A DNA stretch of 64,000 bases, taken from NCBI GenBank assembly GCA_037501455.1, contig CM074861.1, positions 34,240,001-34,304,000 of the forward strand, given 5' to 3'. The DNA is from Lantana camara (taxonomy: Eukaryota > Streptophyta > Magnoliopsida > Lamiales > Verbenaceae). Position 1 is the stretch's first letter. Every line of letters begins with the position of its first letter. The notes under the pieces are model-generated. The model ran no database searches. It had not been told where the DNA came from and worked only from the letters and a program-made list of their open reading frames with translations. Shown here piece by piece: positions 35,371 to 46,931 of the stretch. The translations under genes and the position numbers were made by a program.

Positions 35371-37356
35371 TAAAGCAGATGTTTGCTTTACTATTTCCTT
35401 GTGACATCACAAACAGTCTTCGAATAATAAACGAGATGATTTTGTTCATAAGCAATCACTTCTTTATGTGTTTATTTATGTCTATTTGGGCTGACTGTGT
35501 TTTGCATGTATTGAACTCCCCTAATCTGATGAGGCCGTTAAGAACTTTGTCGTTATGGGAACGACATATGAAACAAGTTCTTAACACCATAGGCGAGGAT
35601 TAGAAACCTCTCCAATTCGATGAGTCCTACAGACAGTGGGAGTGTCGACCTTGACTCTGCTGAGACTTGCTTGTGTGATTATGTCCTTTTGAAGGATCAC
35701 TCAGTTTCATGGACTGATAAGTGCATACGTTGATGCGTTCATAATACATAAGGGTGATTGTTACAAGAACTTCATCACTGAGATGTCCCGTGTGAGAATA
35801 TTCCCAAATGGGAAAGGAAGTTTCCTGAAACTTCCAGATTAGGAAATATCTCACATGTCAATGACGTGATTCATTAATCCTTAGACTTGAGTTTCTTTAA
35901 TGTCTCAAGTGAGCTAACTCTGTAATCTTTGATATAGGCTCAAAAGGGTGTCTCTATATAGACATCTGAACCACAGCCTATGTTGGGATTACACAAGTGG
36001 CATGTGTAGAATTAGTAGAATCGATAAAGGACCTACACTTGTTAAGAACAAGAATGATCTCTTACTGATTGAGTTATTCGTAGTCCATTAAACATTAAAC
36101 CCTTGGCTAAGGTAGATAAAGATCAAGACAACTAGAAAATGGGGTTTTCTAGGATTGAGATCGAAATGGATATGAAACGAACTTAACTTTAAAGATCAAG
36201 ATATTTGGGCTCTGAGAATATTCACATGCCTTAGTTCTTGATTGAGAGATGGAGTTGTAGGAGGATCGTATTTCACTGATTGTCATTGACTGAAAGGTTC
36301 TTCGATTCATTTCGTTATCCGGCTAGGGGTCACACACCCATTGCTAGATTACGGTAGTGTGATCTGTGAAGTGATTAATTAATTAGGGAATTAATTAATT
36401 GTTGTCACTGCTAATCGAATAATGAACCTAAAGGGTCACACACAAATGCCAGAACACGAGGGTTATGGTAGGATGTTAATATGATTAACGAAGGATCAAA
36501 TTGTTGATAAAAAATGGAGATTGTAACACGTGGGGCATTGCCACGTGTCAAGGACACGTGACTGCCACGTGTCACGTAGCCACTGCGTAGCTGCCACGTG
36601 TCATGCACACGTGGCACGTACGAGGTTCCATTTGTGTAATTAGGTTACACGTGAATTCTTTTTTAGAATTAATTAATTAAATTATAATTAATTAATTTTA
36701 GTCTTTTAATTAATTATTGAATTAATTCTTAAGACTATTCTCAAATAAACTTAACCCAATAAATAATTAATTGGGAATTAATTTATTTATTGAATATTAG
36801 CTTTTAACTTTAGGAAAGTTGAAAAGTCCAACTTCCTATTGTAGGAGAGAGAAGGTTATTCTTGCAAGACTTTGAGAACAAGTTGGGAACTTATTTTCTC
36901 TAATTAAATTAAATAATTAATTGGGTTAATTAGTGAGCAAGAAAACAACTCCCATAGGTTTGGGAAACCCTAGGAGTTCGAACCACCTAGTATAAGTACT
37001 AGGGGTGGTGTTTCTCTTATTCTTTAGACCAACACTCACGAAGTTTTCAAAGCAAAAATTATCCTAGCCATTAACACAAGCTATAGAACTAGCATTCTCA
37101 CTTGCTTGATCGTGTTCTAGGACTGGTTTAGATACGCTTTGGAGGCCTTCTACTTTGGAGTCTAAATCGAAGGACCGTTCGAGGGACTTTCCGCTTGAAT
37201 GGTATTCGTTAGGCGGTAACGACATCACAAGAAAGCTTCAATTAAAGTGAGTTTCTTGTTATTCCCAACGTTACAGTACGAAAATTACAAGACAACGATT
37301 AAACTTGTGGAAAATTTTTAAACTTCCGCTGCTCAACTCTTTCGTGTTTTCCAACA
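35371..37356 (+). repeat. 5' LTR of Copia-2 (5' end missing)
   Basis: Alignable with 43660-45650 from TAAAGCAGATGTTTGCTTTAC onward. It carries six CACGTG hexamers at 36529-36620, of which the right LTR keeps three after a deletion. A TATA-like TATAAGTA lies near 36992. Confidence 0.85.
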
Positions 37357-37358
37357 AG

Positions 37359-37371
37359 TGGTATCAGAGCC
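37359..37371 (+). promoter_or_regulatory. primer binding site of Copia-2 (iMet tRNA)
   Basis: TGGTATCAGAGCC, 2 nt after the LTR, as in Copia-1. Confidence 0.95.
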
Positions 37372-39543
37372 ACCTTGCAACGTTCGTATTGTATTTTTAC
37401 TGCTTTATGAATCTTGATGAAAATTCTTGAATTTGAGGATATGTTGTGTATTAATGGTTTTTGTTTGAAATACGAAGTTGCCGGATCAAAACTGTTTCTT
37501 GAAAATTTTGTGAAAAATTGTTTCCCGAATAAATCTGGTTTTAAGCTGTTTTGATTCAGATTTATTTAAACTATTTTAGTTCGAAATTGGATTGCTTGAA
37601 TTTATCGAAATTACGGAATAAGGATCGGAACGGGCTTGCCCGCACGCAATCATGGGCAACACGTACGCGCATGCGGCTGTATCGCACAGCCCCGCACCAC
37701 CGCCAGCCAGCGCACGGGCAGACGCCGAGCGTACCATTCAGCCATCGTCCCAGGCAACCCCGCGGCTTGCGCGAGCGTGCGGCCCTTGCACGCAACTGCG
37801 CGGGCGCTCGCCTAGCCTGGCCTAGGATAGCCGCGCGGTGCTGCCTGCTCGCGCGCGCCTTGTGTGCACGCTTGCTGGCGGCGGCTGTGCGCCTCGTGTA
37901 TGCCGTCCCGGGACGCCTTTTCGTTTCGTGTTTTCCAAGTTTCGTAAAATCCCATAAAATCTGATTTTATTTTAAAATTTGATTTTAACTATAAAATTAT
38001 TTATTTGAAATAATTATAAAATTTGGAATTTTATGAATTAAAGTCAAGTTCTAATTTTTCGAGAAAATAATAAATATCACTTTGAATGATATTTTAGACA
38101 AAAAATTAATTTTGAATTAATTGTGGTTTTGTCATAATCCGGTGATTCGATTTTGAATAAATTCTTGAATAATGAACTATATTCAAATTACTTAAGTTAA
38201 TTGTAATTTGAAGTCAAAGGAATTTTAAATTTAATTGGTAAATTTAAATTCAAGCGGGAGCATGCTAGTTTAGGTGATCATGGGTTAGTCTTATGTATGG
38301 TTTTAAATTCTGCACAAGGATGATTTCAATTGGGGTCAGAGCCCCATAGTTGCACGTTTTCAATTAGGGTTGGAACCCTACTTATGTGTGTACTGTTATG
38401 TATTTATTATGTGGCTTTCCTTATTATTGTTTTTGGGTCGGGGTATGCCCCGTGTACTTGTCTATGGTCAATATGAAAATTGAGTCATATTACTTTATGT
38501 AAAGAGAGTAGAACTTAGGAAGTGAGGTTTTATTTTCATTTTGGAGATAAGCACCCATGGAATAAGAAGGATCCACAAGGAGCACTTGAAGAACGGTGGA
38601 CATAAGAAGATCCCTCAAAATGTTTAGGAGGGTTTCTATTAATGTAATAGATAGGGCGTTTTATCCATTAAATATTGTACCCCTATGTGATATGAATTGT
38701 CTTATGTGACATGAATGTTAGAACTAGTGATTATGGAGTGGCTACCATAATTGCATATAAGATAGGATACCCATGATCATCACATAATTAGTATCATTCT
38801 AGGACATGTTATCTGCTAATTGCTTCTGTGATGCACTTTATGTGAAACTGCATTTACAAGACAATTAAAATTTGGATAACATTATATGTTGGTGAGTTCA
38901 TTCGAAAATCTCATTTAAATATTGAGTAAAATTCGAATAAATAGGTGTTTTATCACGGTAATAAAATTCCTAGCATTCCATCATTAGGATTTAGGGCTTA
39001 ATAAGTGAAATTAATTGTTGTCTCTCGAGTCGTGGGGTAATTAGTGTAGCTTATTAACTCTTAGTTTCTTGATTAATTATTTTAAATAATTAATATTTCT
39101 TAACCATTTTAGAATGGGTGATGTCTCACAAGTCGTGGGTCGTTCCAGACTAAGTTTGGTTGAGATCTTATGATTGATGGGTCCTGTTCAACACTAAAGT
39201 AGATATAGATGTCTCACGAGTCGTGGGTCCATGATTGAAAGATTAGTGATTCAAAAATATTACTAGGAATTCCATGGGGATGGAATCGGCAATTCGTACC
39301 TACCTAAAGATTCTTAGACCTTTGGATGTCTCACGAGTCGTGGGTCCAAAACTAAGAATGCTTGGGATCCTCGTACCCTTTGGGAAAATAAGTTTCTTCT
39401 AAAGTCGTTAGGATTTCTAGACTTTCTAAAAACAGTGGGAGAACATATTTCTAAAGACTAATATGTAATCGTTATTATTCAGCATGCTCATGATTTCTAC
39501 GTTTGTCATTTAGGTTGTAGTTTTGTGATTCTCTACAATTGAA
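37372..39543 (+). other. leader of Copia-2: GC-rich block and fourfold motif
   Basis: 2.17 kb without a gene. It has a GC-rich block at about 37620-37920 and four copies of the CGAGTCGTGGG core (39026, 39129 with one change, 39217 and 39334), mostly within GATGTCTCACGAGTCGTGGG. Positions and order match the Copia-1 leader, although the sequence between motifs has diverged. Confidence 0.8.
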
Positions 39544-42500
39544 ATGGCAACCAAAAACCCTTTGGTATCCATCCTCGAATCAAACAAGTTGACGGGGCCC
39601 AATTACTCTGATTGGCTTCGGAATCTAAAGATAGTTTTAGATTCTGAAAAGAGAAGATATGTTCTCTTCGAGGGAGAGCCTGTCGCTGAAGGCGAGGCTC
39701 CGACTCGGGCCGAAAGGGACGCGATTGCGAAATGGTCTGAAGATAATTTTCAAGCCCGTTGCCTCATGTTGGCCACCATGTCTCCGGACATGCAGAGGCA
39801 ACACGAGTCTATGGAAAACGCTTGGGAGATTTATGACCATCTCAAGCAATTGTACCTCCCCAAAGAGCGTGTTATAAGGTACAACACCTCAAAGGAGCTC
39901 TTTCATCTAAGAATGAAAGAAGGTACAAGTGTCCATGAGCACGGTCTCAAGTTTCTTGCTTTGAACGAGAAACTGACCTCGATGGAAATGCCACTGAGTG
40001 AAGGACTCGCTGTGGATTTGTTGCTCGCATCGCTTCCACCATCATTCAATCCTTTCGTGCTAAACTTCAACATGAATCATCCTTATGCTACTGTAGCTGA
40101 GCTGATTAGTCAACTTGTAACTGCTGTAGACACGATCAAGAAGGATCGCAAAGTAATAATGGTCACTTCCTCTTCTGGGCCTTCTAAAGGCAAAGGAAAG
40201 AAAGTTCCCAAGAAGAAGGGATCTCTTAAACCCGAATGAGGGGTTAAAAAGAGAAAGGCCAGGAAGAGAAAGGATCAGAGAGAAGACGTTTGTCATCATT
40301 GTGGCAAGGCCATTGGAAGAGAAACTACCAAGAGTGCAAGGATACTCTAAAGAAAGGTGTGTTTATTGTTGAAGTAAATCTATTTGTCGATTCTAATTCT
40401 TGGGTACTTGATACCGGCTGTGGAGCTCATATTTGTAATGATGTACAGATGCTAAATAAGGTCCGGCAGCTTAAAGAAGGAGAATGCGTCTTGAAGGTTG
40501 GGAATGGATCAAGCGTTCAAGCCCAAGCCATTGGGAAGTGTAGATTAGATTTAGGTGTCTTTGCTTTAGTTTTGAACAAAGTCCTTTATGTACCTTCTAT
40601 TATTCGTAATATCATGTCCATTCCAATACTAGATTATGAAGGATATGAGACTTTCTCCCGGAATTGAGACTTTTATCTTAAGAAGAATAAAACTTCCGTT
40701 TTGCTTGGTACATTATCTAATGGACTTTATACAACTAAAGACACTAATATTTTGAATATACAACAATTAAAAAAATGCAAAATAGATGAAAAGATCTCGG
40801 CTTCTCTATGGCACGCACGTTTAGGGCGTATTTCTAAAGATGGGATTGCTAAGTTAACCAATTTAGGATCATTCTATGATAATGAACTTAAGGGGTTAAC
40901 TCATTGTGAATCATGTCTTAAAGGAAAGATAGCCAAAACTCCCTTTAATGGTAAAGTGGAACGTGCCACTAAAGTGTTGGATTTAATCCATACTGATGTC
41001 TGTGGACCACTTAGTGTAAGTACGAGAAACAATCATCAGTATTTCATAACCTTTATAGACGACTTTAGTCGTTTTGGTTATGTGTACTTAATGAAGTATA
41101 AATCCGAAGCCTTTGAGAAATTCTTGGAATTTCAAAAGGAGGTTGAGAACCAAACTAGTCACAAGATTAAGACACTTCGATCTGATCGAGGTGGCGAGTA
41201 TCTAAGTGACGAATTCCTTAGTCATCTCAGAGATAATGGAATTATCTCTCAGTGGACTCCTCCGGGAACTCCTCAACTAAATGGAGTTTCGGAGAGAAGG
41301 AACAGAACCTTACTTGATATGGTTCGTTCCATGATGAGCTTCACTGAATTACCACCTTCATTCTGGGGTTATGCCCTAGAATCAGCAGTTAAGATTCTGA
41401 ATCTTGTTCCCTCCAAATCTATACCCAAAAGCCCATTTGAGATGTGGTTTGGCAAAATCCCTAACTATTCTTACTTAAGAATTTGTGGTTGTCCTGCTTA
41501 TGTGAAGAGGACAGTGGGAGATAAGCTTGAAGCTAGATCAAGCTTATGCAACTTTGTAGGAAATCCTAAAGAGTCAATAGGATATTATTTCTACGATCCT
41601 CTTGAACAAAAGGTCTTTATGTCAAGAAACGCCACTTTTCGTGAGGACTCGTTCCTTAAAGAAAAGAAAGGCAAGTTCGCAAAACTAGAAGAGGTTCGAG
41701 ACCAAGGTCCCACGCCAAGTTCAGAGAATAACATCTCTCAGCCAATCGCAGAGAGTGATACACGCGAAAATCCTCCTCAAATAAGACATTCTGAACGTAT
41801 TCCTAGACAACCAGAGAGATGGTATGGTTTTCTCCACCAAACATCTCAAATGGATAATGATCCATTAACTTATGAGGGCACTGTTAGATTTGGACTCTGA
41901 ACAGTGGAAAGAAGCAATGAAATCCGAAATGGATTCCATGTACTCTAACCAATTTTGGACCTTGGTTGATCCACCTGATGGGATCAGGCCCATAGGGTGT
42001 AAATGGATATATAAGCGCAAGCTAGGAGTAGATGGAAGCGTGGCAGCCTTTAAAGCAAGATTAGTTGCTAAGGGTTTTACTCAAAGACCAGGTGTAGACT
42101 TTGATGAAACCTTCTCCCCGGTTGCAATGCAAAAAGTCCATTCGGATCTTGCTTGCCATTGCTGCATATTATGACTATGAGATATGGTAAATGGATGTGA
42201 AAACTGCCTTTCTCAATGGAGACATTGACAAAGACATTTACATGGAGCAACCCATAGGTTTCACGTTCAGTGGAAGTGAACAAAAGGTTTGTAGGCTCCA
42301 AAGATCAATCTACGGATTGAAACAAGCTTCTAGGAATTGGAACATCGATTTGATGAAGCAATCAAATCGTTTGGCTTTATTCAAAATCCGAATGAGTCCT
42401 GCGTGTACAAGAAAGAATTGGAAACCTCGGTTTAATTTCTGATACTTTATGTAGATGACATCCTCCTCATTGGGAATGCGAAGGATGACATGAAAGTAAC

Positions 42501-43625
42501 AAAGTCTTGGTTATCGAACCAATTTGAGATGAAGGATCTTGGTGATGCATCCTACATTCTTGGGATAAAGATCTATCAGGATAGATCTAGGGGATTGTTA
42601 GGATTATCACAGTCGGTTTACATAGACAAAATACTAAAGAGGTTTAGTATGGAAGAATCCAAACGTGGAAAACTTCCAACAGGCCCGGGAACAGTTCTTT
42701 CGAAGAAGATGTGTCCCAAGACTGAACTTGAAAAGTCCAGGATGTCCAAAATTCCTTATGCATCAGCTATAGGAAGCATAATGTATGCGATGCTATGTAC
42801 TCGACCGGATGTGGCTTATGCACTTAGCGTAACTAGCCGATTCCAATCTGGCCCTGGTGAAGGTCACTGGACTGTTGTAAAGAACATCCTTAAGTACTTA
42901 CGAAGAACTGAGGATTTGTTCTTGGTTTACGGAGGCCAACAAGATCTTGTCATTAGAGGATACTGTGATGCAAGTTTTGCATCAGACATGGATGACTTTA
43001 AATCCATGTCAGGATACATATTCTGCCTGAACGGTGGAGCAGTGAGTTAGAAAAGTTCCAAGCAAGCGACCACTACAGATTCGACCACTGGGGCCAAATA
43101 CTTAGTTGCAAACGACGCAGCTAAGGAAGGTGTTTGGGTAAGAAACTTCATCCATGATCTGGGTGTAGTTCCTAGCATTAAAGACCCCGTTACAGTGTTT
43201 TGTGACAACACCGGGGTGGTTGCTCAAGAAAGAGAACCAAGATCTCACCCTATGATGCACGGACACTTCTAAAAATATCATTTTGCCATGTCGTGTCGTG
43301 TCGTGCCGGACACTCGTGTCCGACACCGTGTCCGACACTCCCTACGTGGGAAATTCAAGAAAAAATCCGTGTCGACGTATCCGTGTCGTGTCGTGTCCAT
43401 ATCCCCATGTCCGTGTCCATGCATCATAGATCTCACCAAAGGACCAAGCACATTTTGAGGAAGTATCACTTAATCCGTGATATCATCAAGAGAGGAGATG
43501 TGCAAATTGAAAGGGTCACATCGGCAGAGAACATGGCAGATACACTTACTAAAGCCCTTACTCAACAGGCTTTCAAAGGACATCTTTTGAAGATGGGTCT
43601 TAGATTAGCACTTGAGTGGCTTTGA
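39544..43625 (+). pseudogene. gag-pol polyprotein of Copia-2, heavily disabled
   Basis: The ATG at 39544 opens MATKNPLVSILESNKLTGPN like Copia-1. Gag runs to a TGA at 40237. The zinc knuckle region is damaged near 40290 by a deletion. Protease shows LDTGCGAHICND. TGA at 40665 follows; integrase runs 40701-41870 with HARLGRIS, HTDVCGPL, IDDFSR and GVSERRNRTL. A frameshift near 41875, another near 42135, a stop near 42187 (TAA in place of Gln) and a break near 42350-42490 interrupt reverse transcriptase. RNase H keeps GYCDASFASD, then TAG near 43048 (for Trp), and the MITE at 43250 splits the last segment. It cannot encode a working polyprotein. Confidence 0.93.
43250..43428. mobile_element. 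Mutator-like MITE in Copia-2 pol
   Basis: 179-bp insertion flanked by a perfect 9-bp duplication GATCTCACC (43241-43249 and 43429-43437). Ends are inverted: TATGATGCACGGACAC at the left and GTGTCCATGCATCATA at the right, one mismatch in 16. The middle is rich in GTGTCGTGTCGTG / GTGTCCGACAC words and codes for nothing. Copia-1 has uninterrupted sequence here with one copy of the duplicated site, which proves the insertion. A 9-bp duplication fits Mutator-type transposition. Confidence 0.9.
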
Positions 43626-43626
43626 C

Positions 43627-43641
43627 GGGTAAGTGGGAGAT
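43627..43641 (+). promoter_or_regulatory. polypurine tract of Copia-2
   Basis: GGGTAAGTGGGAGAT directly before the 3' LTR. Confidence 0.85.
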
Positions 43642-45650
43642 TGTTAGGAATAGTGCCCTTAAAGCAGATGTTTGTTTTACTATTTCCTTGTGAAATCACA
43701 AACAATCTTTGAATAATAAATGAAATGATTTTGTTCATAGGCAATCACTTCTTTATGTGCTTATTTATGTCTGTTTGGGTTGACTGTGTTTTGCATGTAT
43801 TGAACTCCCCTAATCCGATGAGGCCGTTAAGAACTTTGTCGTTATGGGAACGACACATGAAATAAGTTCTTAACACCATAGGCGAGGATTAGAAACCTCT
43901 CCAAGTCGATGAGTCCGACAGACAGTGGGAGTATCGACCTTGACTCTGCTGAGACTTGCTTGTGTGATTATGTCCTTTTGAAGGATCACTCAGTTTCATG
44001 GACTGATAAGTGCATACGTTAATGCGTTCGTAATACATAAGGGTGATTGTTACAAGAACTTCATCACTGAGATGTCCAACGTGAGAATATTCTCAAATGG
44101 GAAAGGAAGTTTCTTCCCAAATGGGAAAGGAAGTTTCCTGAAACTTCCAGATTAGGAAATATCTCACAGGTCAATGACGTGATTCATTAATCCTTAGACT
44201 TGAGATTCTGTAATGTCTCATGTGAGCTAACTCTGTAATCTTTGATATAGGCTCAAAAGGATGTTGCTATATAGACATCTGAACCACGGCCTATGTTGGG
44301 ATTACACAAGTGGCATATGTAGAATTAGTAGAATCGATAAAGGACCTACACTTGTTAAGAACAAGAATGATCTCTTACTGATTGAGTTGTTCGTAGTCCA
44401 TTAAACATTAAACCCTTGGCCAAGGTGGATAAAGATCAAGACAACAAGAAAATGGGGTTTTCTAGGATTGAGATCGAAATGGATATGAAACGAACTTAAC
44501 TTTAAAGATCAAGATATTTGGGCTCTGAGAATATTCTCATGCCTTAGTTCTTGATTGAGAGATGGAGTTGTAGGAGAATCGTATTTCACTGATTGTCATT
44601 GATTGAAAGGTTCTTCGATTCATTTCGTTATTCGGCTAGGGGTTACACACCCATTGCTAGATTACGGTAGTGTGATCTGTTAAGTGATTAATTAATTAGG
44701 GAATTAATTAATTATTGTCACTGCTAATCGAATAATGAACCTAAAGGGTCACACACAAATGCCAGAACACGAGGGTTATGGTAGGATGTTAATATGATTA
44801 ATGAAGGATCAAATTGTTGATCAAGGACACGTGTCACGTAGCCACTGCATGGCTGCCACGTGTCATGCACACGTGGCACGTACGAGGTTCCATTTATATA
44901 ATTAGGTTACACGTGAATTCTTTTCTAGAATTAATTAATTAAATTGTAATTAATTAATTTTAGTCTTTTAATTAATTATTGAATTAATTCTTAAGACTAT
45001 TCTCAAATAAACTTAACCCAATAAATAATTAATTGGGAATTTATTTATTTATTGAATATTGGCTTTTAACTTTAGGAAAGTTGAAAAGTCCAACTTCCTA
45101 TTGTAGGAGAGAGAAGGTTATTCTTGCAAGACTTTGAGAACAAGTTGGGAACTTATTTTCTCTAATTAAATTAAATAATTAAATGGGTTAATTAGTGAGC
45201 AAGAAAACAACTCTCATACGTTTGGGAAACCCTAGGAGTTCGAACCACCTAGTATAAGTACTAGGGGTGGTGCTTCTCTTATTCTTTAGACTAACACTCA
45301 CGAAGTGTTAAGTTTTTTAGAAAAGTTAAAAGAAAAGTTTTCAAAGCAAAAATTATCCTAGACATTAACACAAGCTATAGAACTAGCATTCTCACTTGCT
45401 TGATCGTGTTCTAGGACTGGTGTGGATACGCTTTGGAGGCCTTCTACTTTGGAGTTCAAATCGAAGGACCGTTCGAGGGACTTTCCGCTTGAAGGGTGTT
45501 CGTTAGACGGTAACGACATCACAAGAAAGCTTCAATTAAAGACAGTTTCTTGTTATTCCCAATGTTACAGTACGAAAAGTGCAAGACAACGATTAAACTT
45601 GTGGAAAATTTTTAAACTTCCGCTGCTCAACTCTTTCGTATTTTCCAACA
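43642..45650 (+). repeat. 3' LTR of Copia-2
   Basis: 2009 bp, TGTTAGGAATAGTGCCC to TTTTCCAACA, with an intact 5' end unlike the left copy. GGGAAAGGAAGTTTC is duplicated near 44099-44130. Confidence 0.92.
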
Positions 45651-46931
45651 TGCATTGCTATAAGATTTCATGAATTCACTATTTCCCATTTCTCATCATT
45701 GTTGATTTAATTTAGTTAAATTGCGCATTTGTACATGTTAGTTAGAACACCTCTTGAATGATTAACCTGGTTTATCGACAATGAAAATACGATGTAATTG
45801 GTTGGTTTCCTCCGTCTCTGTGGGATCGACACCTATGTGCTACAATTGTCGTGTGTACACTTGCATTACATAGGGTTTTAACTAAAATTTTCGAGAAAAC
45901 ACTGAACATGAGTTTGGGCTAGTGCCGCCACGTTTTCGGCAGACTCGCCAGCACGAGTTCCACCTTCTTTCCTCGCATCTTTTCTCTTATTTTTTTTAGT
46001 TTCCCGCCTCGCTTTAGGAATCAAATTCACGAATTTAGGGTTGTGAATGCAAACTTGGTTGGCTCCAACTGTCTCCGATGGTCAGCAATGGTGGTAGATG
46101 CTGCGGGGTTCAGTCGGGATCGTTGCTGGGTCAATTGGGCTTCTGACATGAGAAACCTTCTTTTCTGTTTACTCTTTTATATTATTCTGTAAAATATCAT
46201 CCTTTCCATTTGCTACAGATGGATGATTTGTTATAGATCTGGCTCGGGAGCCTTTTCGTTAGCGCCAATTTCAATCACCACAAACTTCGTTCCAATATTC
46301 GCCACTTTTTTCGGTAAGGATATTTGATTTTTATGACTTTGGTGGAATTTTGAATACTTTACTTGATGTTATTTGCATTCCCTTGTTTATTTTATTAGAC
46401 AAGAGATTGAATTTTGGCTCCTTTGTTTACTTGTTGATGTTGTTGTTCCTTGTGGCTGAAATGATGGAATCTCCTTGCGTGTGAATGCTCTTCCAATTTT
46501 TTGAAGGTGAAGATTTCAACCTTTTCTTCTTGTATCTTGAGTATGTATGTTGAGTTTCTTTTTTTCATGTAATAAAGACATAGTGAAATTATCTCTTTTT
46601 AATGAAAGCTTTGATGAGTTAATCTTTGACTCTTTATTGAAAATGATGCTTGTGTGCTCCTGCTTCGTTTCTTTACTTTATTGTTGTGGTTGGGTACATT
46701 TTTTGGGCGTTATTACCTGGTAGGTACATAGTATAGTTTGCCTCTTTGCCTTGCTTCTTTGTGGATGGTTTTTTCCCTTTTCCCTCCTACTTTTCTTGAT
46801 ACTTGCCACCTCTTCTTTTGTAGGCGGAAGTTAGCCATTTCTAACAGCTGGTGGTAACATCATACCAGGTGGCAGTTGGGAGAAAGCTGGAAGCAACCTC
46901 ACTAAGGCGACTGAGGTAGTGTCTGCCAATG
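45651..46931. other. Athila-like LTR end, then unclassified sequence
   Basis: 45651 to about 45890 continues the LTR cut by Copia-2 and ends with the CTGTGGGATCGACACC phrase. From about 45900 to 46831 there is T-rich non-coding sequence; a GTAAGGATA near 46313 and a TTTTGTAG near 46817 look like an intron pair but no protein was recognised. 46832-46931 may belong to the gag of element C, which resumes beyond the solo LTR at 49405. Confidence 0.4.

Larger units (their letters stand above)
35371..45650 (+). mobile_element. Ty1/copia element Copia-2, older and degraded
   Basis: Same family as Copia-1 but a different subfamily. LTRs are about 35371-37356 and 43642-45650 (2009 bp), ending TTTTCCAACA. 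Primer site 37359-37371, leader to 39543, broken gag-pol 39544-43625, polypurine tract 43627-43641. The left LTR lacks its first 18 bp (TGTTAGGAATAG...) and instead has a scrambled stretch at 35310-35370 partly duplicated from the LTR itself, so no target duplication is seen. The right LTR has a local duplication near 44095 and a deletion near 44821. A MITE sits at 43250-43428. More LTR differences and coding lesions than Copia-1 show greater age. Confidence 0.93.
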
